From assembly GCA_038496675.1 (NCBI GenBank), contig CM076667.1, forward strand, positions 16,114,479-16,178,478: a stretch of 64,000 bases of DNA, read 5' to 3'. The notes beneath the pieces were generated by a model. The model had not been told where the DNA came from. It saw nothing but the letters and a program-made list of their open reading frames with translations, and made no database searches. Both the position numbers and the translations under genes were made by a program. Numbering within the stretch: the stretch's first letter is position 1; each line of letters begins with the position of its first letter. This document shows positions 12,923 to 24,207 of the stretch, one piece after another. This DNA is from Rachycentron canadum. Its lineage: Eukaryota > Chordata > Actinopteri > Carangiformes > Rachycentridae.

Positions 12923-14308
12923 CGGGAAGCAGAAAGAGGGACAAAAACTGGGAGGGTGAGAGAAGAAGGGAATAGGGATGATGCAAACTAGAGCCTAAAT
13001 AAAAACCAAATGAGGTCTTACTTGAGTGGATGGCTGGATGAATGTAAATCATGAGTAGTGTGTGAAGAGATTCATCTATATGATTAAATGAGGGCACATT
13101 AGAGGAGAAGATAAGAATAGTTCATTTCTGTCCAAGCCTTCGAAAACAATCCTTCAATTTAATATAGTGTGTTTGTTAAGGATTTGTGGAGTCCAAAGGA
13201 ATTACTGGCGTTTCTTTCTTCTTTTTTTTTTCTTTTTTTTTATGTAGTATCATCAGGTTTTAATTCAGCTATTAGTAATTCTTTTCAAACATGTGATTCC
13301 CACAGCCTTGACTAAACCACCTGCCATTAAAATCATGTTTTCAAAACAGACTTCACAGAGAGTGAATTTGGATTTGTTTACATATTTTTGCAAATTTTTG
13401 GAGTTATTAATAATGAAAGACAACAGTGGGTGGCATCATGAAGTAGCGTGGGATGATAGGATATGTTGTCTTCACCACCATTGCTGTCATTGTCTCTTTT
13501 GGTTTGGATTTCTTCAGGCTCAGTCATTTAGAATGCTTTTACCAGGAACCGAATTATCAGTAAATGTCTTTTCCTCCCCAAATCAAACAGACCCAGTGGT
13601 TATAACTGAATAAAGCTATTTGACATTAAAAGTAAGTGTTTCAGTGATGCTTCACGGCAGACACAGGATGTCAGGGAAGGATGGGAAGCTGATACTGCAG
13701 CTAACTTATGTTCCAGACCTTTTAAATGGCAGCCAAGTTATCTAGGAAGGTCTCCTCCTCTCCATAACAAATGGACCAGGAGAGTAAAACAAGTAGAAAC
13801 ACTGAATAAAGCAGTTTCACGTTAAATATCAATGGGAGAAGACTGGAGAGCTGAGCTGCCAAACATTTGCCTGGATTTTTTCATTGAAAATTTAAGGTCC
13901 AAACTTAAAAAAATAGGGTCGAAATCTGGACATAAGTCTATTTTGGGCTTCTGGCAACCAAAACCCAGATGCATGTACATAGGGGATATGATAACATTGC
14001 CGGGCGACCAACTGAAAGGACAGAAAAGTGCTGTACACCTCTGGGAAAATGTATGTACACGATTCAATAAAATATTTAATGTAGGTCAAGGCATTTGTTA
14101 AATCTGACATAGTAATGTGGAAATTTTACATATTATGACTTGAAATGTTCTGTAAATCACTGCCACTATGTCACACTTGGCCACCTGTATCACAGACCAA
14201 AACAAATGCTTCGTCAGCCACACCGAAGTTAACCTCCCTACCAACCCCCCAACCCCTGCTGTGATATGATATAAAAATTCATATTGGTAACTGCAAGTCA
14301 GCAAACAT

Positions 14309-14916
14309 TATCAAATCAAATCAAATTGATAAAATATTTATATAGCGCCAAATCATAACAAAGTTACCTCAATGCACTTTACATATAGAGCAGGTCTAGA
14401 CCAAACTCTTCATAGAATTATTTAAATATGTCCCACAAATCCCACCATGAGCAGCACTTGGTGACACTGGCAAGGAAAAACTTCCTTTAAGAGGCAGAAA
14501 CATCAAGCAGAACCAGACTCGGGGTGGGCGGCCATCCGCCTCAATCGGTTGGGTTGAGAGAGAGAGAGAGAAAGCAAAACATACAGATGTAAAGAGTATT
14601 AATGATAATTAGCAATGACTGATATGAATAATAATAATCCATTAGTAGATAACAGCAGTAAGTTAAAATAATAGAGGATGCAATAATAATAGTTTTCATA
14701 ATGACAGTAAAAATAATAATACATAATAATAATTATTGCAGCAGAAGGTGTTGAGCAGGAACATGGGGACAGCTGTGATTCGATATCTGCAGAGTGAGGA
14801 CAGAGGGAGAGAGGACAGAAGGGAAAAGCACGAATTACGTTAGAGGGAAGTCACAAAGTTAATGACATGTAGTAGTGTGATATAAATGCATGGGTTAGAG
14901 AGATAGATAGATAGTT

Positions 14917-14947
<31 letters not shown>

Positions 14948-14971
14948 TGCTCAGTGCATCACCCAGCAGTT
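14309..14971 (+). mobile_element. Dispersed percomorph repeat (tatagcgccaaatc family), long copy
   Basis: Begins near tatttatatagcgccaaatc and continues through cactttacatatagagcagg, ggcaaggaaaaacttccttt, gaaccagactcggggtgggc and ggccatccgcctcaatcggt. Further on are a GA tract, AATAAT-rich sequence, ttaatgacatgtagtagtg, and gctcagtgcatcacccagca near 14949-14968. I recognise this ordered series from many fish genomes. It carries no open frame of note, and I cannot assign a transposon class. Confidence 0.75.
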
Positions 14972-17900
14972 ATCATGCCACTGTGGCCGTCACTAATGAA
15001 AACAGACATGTGTCATTATATAAAGTGGTTTCTTCTGTGGTGGAAACTCCGGAAGGTCACATTTACCTGAACGCTGTCACTTTCACCTGAGTGCTGCATA
15101 CTGCACAATGTCAGCTCGCATGTGGGCGGTGCCTGTGTATTTAAATGTGGGGAAATGAGAAGTTAAACTGGAGGGACTCACACATTCTTGGCCTGGTTTG
15201 CAAAAAAGAAAACAGATGCTCAGATTACAACAGCAGAGGTGTGACTTCTCTGCTCAGGACACCATTAATCTACTACGTCTTTATATAGAAAATAACTGTT
15301 TACTGTCATATTATTGTTTTAAAATTTAATTGAAAGAACCTTTAATGGAGACTTCCAAATCAGTCCTTAGCAAGATTTTGTCCTGATATTCAGTTTGTAT
15401 GTTTTGTTTGACATGTGTCATTTATCATTATGTTTGTAAGAGTTTTTTTTTTTTATCTGTCTGAGTTCTGGCTCTGTAAATAAAGTGGCAGCCAGGTTTT
15501 TTTCCCCAACTTTGGCCCAACGCATGCTGGGATAGACTCCGGCCAATTAATTCCAGTAAAGAAACTTAAAATTAACAAAACTAAGCTAAATCCACCTTTA
15601 AACAGATTTCATGTTGCAGTGTTCCTGCGATTTTAGACTGTAATGTCAGTGTGTACAAATACACACAAAATAAAAATTCTAAATAAAGGCATACACAAAA
15701 TGTCAAATGCCCACTTGATTTGTCTAATTCAGTCAGTAGAAGCTTCGTGTTAGATCCAAATAAACTTTTAAGTGTATTTTCACACATAACACAGGCTGTG
15801 GATGTTGTCCTCCATTACTTACCTGCATTAATTATAAACAGTATAAACAGGAGGGGAATGATTACAGCAAGGAAAACCTCTTTCAATGTTTCAAAGGACA
15901 TCTGATGATTGCTTTAAGACACGTGAAAAATTGCAACTATTTTTTAAATTAGAGCATAACCCGAGGTGAAAAATTTTCACAATATGATTGACTATGATTT
16001 TTCAAAGAGAAATCTAAGGGAGCTTTGTTTAAATGTAATGCTTAATCACCTGTATGTATTCATGTATATAAAGTCCCCAGAGCTGCTTTTGCATGATCTG
16101 TTTCATATTTATAGTGTGTAGAACAGCTCCAGGAACCATCTATATGATATAATTACTACGGTCTGTCCCTCTGATGTTCAGCATATGAAGAAAATTTATG
16201 AACTAAACCAGCGACATAGAAACAACATATGTGAGTTCTATTTTTAGTGTTGAGGTTGATGTTTCCTTTAAATCTCTGGTGGAAGCAGTTGTCGTGATGT
16301 CTGCTCTCCACTAGAGTGTGCCATTTTCTCGCCCCTGGTTTGGGATGCAAGCAGCACTTGAACCAGAGGGATGCTCTTGTTAATAATCTATTGAAACGTT
16401 TCCTGTGGTTTCCACACATGGAGGAGATACTCATGTGCTATTAGCAACATGTGTTGGATAGGATGTGTTTTCGTCTCGTGAAACTCTTCATGTCAGTTTT
16501 GAAGTATCTTTTCACTGCAATTTTTCCTCTCAGTATAATGTCCTCTTTCAGCACAGTGCTCCTTTGAGTATTCAAGGCTAATTTACATATGGAAGCTTGG
16601 AAAAGAAACACGAGTATGGCATAAAACATCTCAGGATTTTTTTTTTGTTTTGTTTTTTTTTTTGACACGGGTTTTGTTGATTCGGACCAAATTCAAACAA
16701 ATGAGGCATTCAGGCTTTGTAAGCATAGTATTAGCAAAGAGGGACGATTTGCTGTCACAGACTGCTAAGCAGTTGCAGCAGTTGACACACTAGATACTTT
16801 TGCAATTACTCAGTGCCAAGAGCTGTGCCTGTCTAATGAGCTAAGAGAAGCTTAAGTCATAGGCCAATGAGATGTGATGGCTTGAGCAGATTTATATCCA
16901 TCATGTAGAAAATCTTCCCCCGGGCAGCTGCTTTATCCTTCCATCTCAGCCATAAATGAGGATCATTTGTTCACAGGGAGTGTGTTTCAAATGCCAGTAG
17001 AAACAGTCTGAGAATGTCGAGCACTAGAGCTGAAGACGATGCATGTTCGTCTTCTTGGAAGTTGTCCGTATCCTAAAAAGGGTAATGATGTGCTCAACGT
17101 TTTGAAGACTTTATGTGTTTCCAAGAAACGCAGGGCAGATTTAGTTGTTTTATTCCAAACCCGTCACATCCAAGTTAGTAATTCCACGTCAATCTTCCTC
17201 TCACACTATGGAAAATTCACCACCCTGATTGTTGGGTGAAATTAGTTTATCTTGGATTTAACTGGTGCAAGTTAGGGGTCAAGGGAAATAATAGTTGCTG
17301 CTGTGAGATAACACCAGCAGTGATAGATATCACTGTGGAAATTTGACAGCACTTTGGTACTTTGGGAAGATGTGTGGATTGAAATTTGTCACACAAAGAC
17401 AATGGGGATTTAAAGAATATAACACTTGAAGTCAGGCTAAAGCTTAACACTAAAACTAGCTGATTTTTTAGCCACTTGGGGGCAGTGGAAACAAACTGTG
17501 AATGCACATTATAACACAATATTATCACCTTTTTGGCAAGCTTGCTAGCAACCACCAGCTTATTTACACATCCGCACTCATTTGTAATCATGTTTCTGCC
17601 ACATGGTGAACGTAAGTGCAATATTCACTCTCCTTTTAGCTGTTAAATGCTACAAAATGTTTATTATCGGACTGTGTGTGTGTGTGTGTGTCTGCTGTTT
17701 GGTGCTGAGCAGGTAGACTTATTGACAATGATCCAATAAGAGCAGTGAAGGTGAACCAAGGCATTGAAGTTGAGCTGAAAGACACAGAAGAAGCTCAGTG
17801 GTGCTGTGAGGGATTGCAAAGTTAGTTGTAATTGTTTCAAGGTTCATCTCTATGATTGACCCCCTTCACATTCCACAGAGGGATTTCATGCATTGTTAAT

Positions 17901-19430
17901 CTAAAGATATTGATATAACTAGCTGGCCTGGTGAGGTGTCCTTGATCAACACATTAAATATTGTTATCCAGGCTGCAGTGAAAGAGATGGTTTAGAGCAC
18001 TGTAGTTTTGAGATATTCAGTACAAAACTATTTTTTTCATAAATATGAATACAGCTCACAACTAACAGAAAACATCACAATCACTTGAAAAGTGGAGTGT
18101 TTTTCCTCCCAATAACCACAAGGTTTCTAAAGCCTGTTTCACAAAGGATCATTTAATTAAAAATTCTACTCTTAAAATGAAAATGTTAAAAAATCAAATG
18201 AGGAGTACAGCTTGCTTTGGAGATTTTGGATATTCTGTCTGAAGATCATTAAAAAAGCTTTGAGTTTTGAATACAGTTGCCCAGAAGCAGTTCTTTAATT
18301 TTTCATTTGGAGAAAAAGAAGTTATAAAGCACATTAGAAGAAAGGTACCAGTTATGGATGGATTCATGTTCCATTGTTTTACACCATGCTGACAACATAT
18401 TGAATTGTTGCATTAATCCATCATGGACAGCAGATGTCCCTGCTATACTGTTAAATACAGATTCCTCTCATTGCTGGTTGCTGATGGCATGTTTAGACCT
18501 CCTTTTTAATATAAAAATGCTAATACTGTTTTAAATATGAAGGAAAAACAGTCTCACATTGCTAAACAGACCAATCTTAGAATAAACAACTTTGACCTAC
18601 AGTCCAGCACATGATCATATCTGCTGTATTAATTTGTTTGATTTGGACACAAAATTTACTTTAAAGGATTTCATCTTTTCTAAGTTTTTGAGTAAAAACA
18701 TGAAGAAGACCATTTGTCATTCTGGAGCATGTGGGAGCAGCAGCAGTTTTGGAGCAGAGCAGTATCGATTGAATTCCTGCTACTTCCATGCAATTGGCTT
18801 TCAGTTGTTTGTTTCCACTGCACAATTCGTCTTGGCACCCCACCCCACCCCCACCCAAAAGAAATGTTGTTATTCAACCCACACAACAATAATGTAATAA
18901 TGAAGTAGAATGAATCACACAAAATCAGCATCCAGGCTGCTTCCTTATCCTTGTCTCCTTAGCAACACAATCCCTTTTGCAAGTAAGATGAGATGCACCT
19001 TTACTGAAGTGTGCCCAGAGGTTGTGGAAGGAGTGGAATATTATTTTTATGCCAATGTCATGTAGAGTAAGATAATAATCAGGCAGAGTATTACAGTGGA
19101 GAGTGGTTAGCTGCTGGATGCCATCTCCTTGTCTTACAGAAAGGAAAAGAAATACAGAAAAGAACTACTTTATAGTGTGAACTAAAAGCAGGAACAGTGT
19201 CACCTTGAAGGTCACAGTCAGTACTGGGTTTCGGGGTTTTGTCCTTGTGCAAAGGTTGAATTGATAGAAAATCTCAAGGAAATGCTGTGTACGATGAATG
19301 AATGCAAATTAACGTATTCCCAGTGGAAAGAAAGAATAAATTTGAAGTGTTTTTGAAGAATAGCAAGTAGCTACAAACACTTGGAGGACAAACTGACAAC
19401 TCATTGTGCTAGTCACTCCAGCAGTCAGTC
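14972..19430. other. Non-coding, no gene seen
   Basis: AT-rich, with short frames only, including a T-rich one at 16640-16660. Nothing recognised. Confidence 0.55.
17672..17691. repeat. (GT)n microsatellite
   Basis: Short GT run of about nine units, upstream of RALYL. Confidence 0.9.
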
Positions 19431-20205
19431 AGTCCACCATTTTGGTCCAGAGAGAAATATCTCAACAACTATTGGACAGATTTCTGTCGCATTTTGTACA
19501 TTTTGACATCACTGGTGGCGAGAGGATGAATCCTAACAACTTTCATCCCCCTTCTTTTCCTCCAGCACCACGATTAGGTTGACTTTTTTTTTTTTACTTT
19601 TAGTGAGAAGTCATGACAATTATTGTATATAAAGTGACAAAGTCCACGTCAGGAGGAGGTTAGGGCAGATGGACTGCGACACAGGAAGGTGCTGTTCAAT
19701 TCCCATGTGGAAGTAGCAGTTTATGTTATCTCTATTGTCCATGACTGTGAAGTTATTATTGGAACCATGCATGTGCTGTAATGGCGAGGAAGTTCTTATT
19801 TTTAGCCAAATCGCAATCTTTTCCGAAACCTAAACAAGTAGTTTAAGTGTCAAAACCTAACCAAGCAATGACTTTAATTTCAGTGACCATGGCGACGAAG
19901 GTAACCGCCAGCGTACACCTTGGGGTTTTAAGAGGGTTGAAAAAACTATATGGTTGTTCAGGTTGGAGAAAATTTAGATGCGTCCGATACCACATTTGCA
20001 TTTAAAGCAAATTGCCAAACATTAGCATGCCAGCACGATAAGCTAAGACGGAGGACGTGGTGAACGTCAAACACGCCGAGCAGCAGCAAGTTAGCGTGTG
20101 TCATTGTGAGCGTTGTCGTGCTAGCAGTGGCATTTAGCTCGAAGCGCCGCAGCCCTGTGGAGATGCTAGCGTAGCTGTAGCCGCTTGTTTCGGCTACCTC
20201 TCTAG
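19431..20205 (+). mobile_element. Percomorph dispersed repeat interrupted by a nested insertion
   Basis: The left part (19431-19608) holds the family's block around ccattttggtccagag, then atctcaacaactattgga, gaggatgaatcctaac and ccaccacgattaggttgac-like sequence. The right part (20010-20205) holds the attagcatgccagcac, gtggtgaac, gtgtcattgtgag, catttagctc and gctagcgtagctgtag blocks. I recognise both as parts of one abundant fish repeat. The element is non-coding, and its right part overlaps the CpG-rich promoter zone of RALYL. Confidence 0.65.
19650..19915 (+). mobile_element. Dispersed repeat, copy 2, nested in another repeat
   Basis: Same ordered blocks as 4755-4985 (see that entry). It lies between two halves of a different repeat (19431-19608 and 20010-20205), which suggests it inserted into the older element. 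Confidence 0.55.
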
Positions 20206-20283
20206 AGTAGTGACTTAAAAATGAGCAAGCAGGTTGAAACTAAATATTTTACAGACACGTAAATTCTTTCAAACGTGACCAAA

Positions 20284-20332
<49 letters not shown>
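20284..20332. repeat. Compound (GT)n(AT)n microsatellite
   Basis: About 13 GT units pass directly into about 11 AT units, upstream of the RALYL promoter region. Confidence 0.95.
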
Positions 20333-20639
20333 GACTTTTTTTTCAATCAATTTTCAATTTTGTCTCAATCAAATCAGTCTTCACAATCTATTATTGATAT
20401 CATTATTGAAATAGACTTTAACTGTTCCACTTGCATTGAACTGCAGCTCTGCCTGTAGCACATGGATTTTTATTGATATTTCTACTGACCGATCTATTGA
20501 TGTTATATTTCTTCACATTATCATAATTTTATCTCCTTTGATCTCTTCAGAAGCGATAATTGGTTCGTTTTCAATTGATTGGCAGGGCTTTGCTATGCGC
20601 GTGCGTTTGTAGATGTTGACTACTTGAATTCGGTCAAAT

Positions 20640-21012
20640 TAAAAACGAGGCACAACTGAGGGGGGGGGGGTCCAGAAGGAGTGGGAATTGAGGGCAGATG
20701 TGCTCAGACTTGAGTTGAGCCGGACCAGCTACAGTTGTTAGTTAACCCGCATTCGTCTTTTTTTTTTTCCCCTCTTGTCCTCATAGTTACCCCTCCCCGC
20801 GTCTGTGTGGATGAGATGCACTGTACATACCCCACCACCACCACCACCACCACCATCCACCCCCCCTCCCCCGTCTCTGAGCATGGTATGATCCTCGCTC
20901 AAGCGGCGCCTCCAACCCTCCGTCTGAGGGGCGAAAATTTATTTCCAGTCAGAAAGTATCGCCGCTCGCACAAGTCCTGACGCTCTCCGCCTGTGTCTCT
21001 CTCTCTCTCTCG

Positions 21013-21058
<46 letters not shown>

Positions 21059-21105
21059 CACCTGAAAGAGGATCTGAAAGAAGCGCAAAGCTGGACCCTT
21101 ACATA
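20640..21105 (+). promoter_or_regulatory. ralyl: Putative promoter and 5' UTR of the RALYL alternative transcript
   Basis: This stretch precedes the ATG at 21106. It has a run of ten Gs (about 20660), a (CAC)n tract at 20831-20854, several CpGs between 20895 and 20990, and an almost pure CT tract at 20996-21056. I see no convincing TATA box at a definable distance. Pyrimidine-rich, CpG-richer sequence fits a dispersed vertebrate start site. The transcription start is not determinable from sequence alone. Confidence 0.45.
20996..21056. repeat. (CT)n tract
   Basis: About 60 bp of almost pure CT immediately upstream of the first RALYL exon, probably within its 5' UTR or promoter. On the other strand it is a GA tract of the kind bound by GAGA-type factors. 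Confidence 0.95.
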
Positions 21106-21142
21106 ATGACCATGTACAAGGGGAAGCGTCGCAACCATCGAT
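21106..21142 (+). CDS. ralyl: RALYL alternative first coding exon (start)
   Basis: ATG at 21106 has A at -3 and a second in-frame ATG at 21112. The exon encodes a short basic peptide, MTMYKGKRRNHR, and ends one base into a codon before a consensus donor (gtaagt, 21143-21148). That phase fits exactly the acceptor at 35126, creating Tyr13. The upstream sequence is CpG-richer than the rest of the window and contains a CT tract, as expected for a 5' UTR or promoter. No other exon with a matching phase was seen between here and 35126. I infer an alternative first exon; a transcript would be needed to prove it. Another possibility is that it joins an exon hidden in the gap at 32940. Confidence 0.68.
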
Positions 21143-21147
21143 GTAAG

Positions 21148-21178
<31 letters not shown>

Positions 21179-24156
21179 CGTCGACTGGGGACATTTTCTT
21201 GACGCTGGCGTCGCGCGGCGCTTTTTCGCCGAAGACACGAGTTGCAAACAGTCAGCTGAGCTGAGCTGAGCTGAGCTGAGCTGAGCTGAGCTGAGCAGCT
21301 GAACCTGCTTCGCCTTCACTCGGCCGCAGGTCCGCTGAAGTTGTTGCAATTTGCAGCATGAATATGTGGTTTCGCGCAGACGCGCACACGCAGTTTGAGG
21401 TTGTCAAAGTTAATCTTGCCTGTCACGGTGTGTGTGTGTGTGTTTTATTATTATTATTATTATTTTCATTATCTTTATATGGATAACCCAACCGACTGAC
21501 CATCAAATCACCTGCTGCGCACTGGCTGAATAATATTATTGTCATAAATTTTGAGTCCGTGTTTTATTTTTATTTTTTTGGATCAAGCTGTTAGACAGAG
21601 AAGCCATGCTCGCACCTGCTCTGTTGTCTGTTGTAATATATGCACCCTGCTGTAGCATACATTATCACGAAATGTGTTGACTTATCAAGGCTATGGAGGT
21701 GGCCATTAATAATTTAAACCGCCACGTTTGGTCCCGTTCACACTGGGTCTGTGATTTATGGGCTTAGAAATGTAAATTCCACCTCACGCATGTTTTCCAA
21801 AGTGCTGCTGGTGCTTTACGCGAAACACACGGTTTTGATTTCTGTGGTGAATCGCGCGGCGCAATCTGCTCAAATTACTGCGTTCACGGGCTGATCGACA
21901 GCAGTAGGTCTTAACTCGGGCAGCAAATGGTCCCAAATTGAGCATAAACAATATAGAGATGCAAAGATAAGTTAATTACTCAATTAATCATTTAGTTAGA
22001 CAACTGTTTGGGTGATTATATACTCGATCTTTACTGAGTCTCTTTTTCCAAGAAGAAAATATTAAATGTAACCTTGACCAAGATTTTTAATTGCGAGGAA
22101 ATGTACGACTTTCTTTTATCTGATGTGACAGTGACTGGAACGTCTGGAATATATGTGGGTTATGGACTCACAGGGTCAGACAAAGCAAAAGATTTAAAGG
22201 CATCCTCTTGTGACTGCGAGAGATTCATTTTCTACCCCAAATAATGATAAGATTTTTCAATTAATCCAGAAAATGATGAGCAGATTAACTGATGATTAAA
22301 ATTAACCTCATCAGCTGCAGCCTTATGACAGTGTGATATTGATGGCATTATACAACTCAATCTAACGCAAGTCTGTTAGACCAGCATGGGCTCCAATATT
22401 TGAATCTTATGGATATTAGACTCTAAATATGCCACTGAGCAGTTCTGCTATACTGTTTTTAGATTTGCCTAGATTAAAAAAAATAATTAAAACACTGAAA
22501 AGACAGGACATCTCTTAACAGGTTATGTAAAATGAGTGGCTTGCCAGACTAACTTGTTGTTGGCATAATATTCTGCCAGTGTGTTTTCCCTTCCTGTCTC
22601 CTGTATTGTACAGATGCATAACCTAGAAATAGATCAAGCTGCATAACTTTCAGGATATGGCTGACAGCTTGCACATAGACAATGTGGAAAACCTGTATTT
22701 GGACACTGAGCACACAGAGGGGTCAGTGTCAAGAGACAGAGCAGGAGGAGAAATCCACAAGGTCCTTTGCCAAAGTGTGAGGGAGATGGTGACAAAGCCA
22801 ACAAGTCTGTGCATGGGCTCAAATTGGTGAAGATGTTGAGCTTGTTAAAGATGTTGTTCTGTAGTTTGTCTGCCAGCGTCTAGTCTACAGAGACAAAAAG
22901 AGGCTGCTAGTGGCTGGAGGGGTTTTTAGAAAGGAGATATCTATCTGTAATGAGAAAACTATAGCTGTTTGGTGGTGCACTCACAATTCAAGCAATAGGC
23001 CATCAGGAATTTTAACCATGTCCCTTTTGATATAAATGCTTTTTAACTGAAAGGCTGCCTGGCTTGTGTGTCTCCTAACACCTGGATTCATCAGACCTTT
23101 CTACAGGGTGTGATGTGAAGTCCCCAAAACTGCAGATTTATAGCCTCTGTTTTTTTGTTGTTTGTTTGTTTTGTGGAGCAGCACTGTCAAACACTGGTGG
23201 ATCACAGTAAGAAGTGATGAAGAACTGCAGGACCAATGCTGTTATTGACAGATGAAATTTCACTCTTACAGAGGGACTTGTGCTCAGTTAGTGTAAGGTT
23301 GTTTTTTTTTTTTTTCCTGAAGCATCATAGAGTGCAGATTCAGCAATGTTCGAACGATGGATGTGTGTGAGTGACATAACCGTGAAGAGGTTTGTGTAGG
23401 TGGAACTTTTGGGATGAGACTATAGCAATTTATTATTTATTTCCTGGCCTCAGCAGCTCTTATTTGGAGACGTGCTCTCTGACAGTGCTGCACAGATGTG
23501 ACAGAAATGTAAAAGCTTCTACTGATTGTTACTGTGTAATAATCAAGCAGGTACTGATAAGTAAAGATGTCTCTTTTGTTGTAATCTGCATTGTAAACAC
23601 AATCCCTGTGTGGTAACAACCAATTGGAAATTTATCTTTGTGCTTTTCACTTTCTTCTCTATCAGAGAGGTGAACTCTGCACCCGCGAGCGTAATCGTGG
23701 TGTCGTCTACCGTGACTAATTTCATTATAGGAAAAGAAAACCTCTCGGCCTCTTTCTCATGAGCCTGAGCTTAGCACGAGTATTTGAGTTCAAGTCCATA
23801 AATATTTAAGATTTTGCGGCTCAGGAACCTTTGGAGATCAAATGGGGTTCCAGCCCTGTGCACCACCGGGATTTCCTTTCTATGCATGTGCGTATGTGTG
23901 TTATGTTTGTCCGTCTGTAGTTTCATCATCAGGCAGAGGAAGCCTTTGAAGCCTGCTAATGAAAATTGATCATACAAAAGAAACTTCTTTCCGAGTTGTC
24001 TGCAGCTTTTTTCTTTTTTTTTTCCCCACACGTTTTTGGCCTCAGCAGCTCTTATTTCTGTTGCAATTTGTGCCGTGATTGAAGGCTGCAGCGCATGACA
24101 GATGAATGTGTGTTGCTGTGCTGCAGATGTTACTTGGTGGTTGTGTTTGTGTCTGT

Positions 24157-24207
<51 letters not shown>

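Larger units (their letters stand above)
5256..14300. other. Non-coding, mostly unassigned
   Basis: Apart from the repeat fragments at 6927 and 7826 and the GA tract at 12895, I see no gene, RNA gene or clear element. Open frames are at most about 143 codons (5842-6273) and have low-complexity or random composition with no good family match. Confidence 0.55.
20030..21900. promoter_or_regulatory. CpG-rich zone around the RALYL first exon
   Basis: CpG dinucleotides are visibly commoner here than elsewhere in the window. Examples are the stretches at 20040-20165, 21176-21240, 21369-21390 and 21845-21900. This suggests an unmethylated promoter region. A sliding CpG observed/expected calculation would set the true limits. 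Confidence 0.5.

Noticed and set aside
20899..21349. Minus-strand frames over the CT, AC and AGCTG repeats
   Set aside because: They are repeat-driven and antisense to the supported RALYL first exon.
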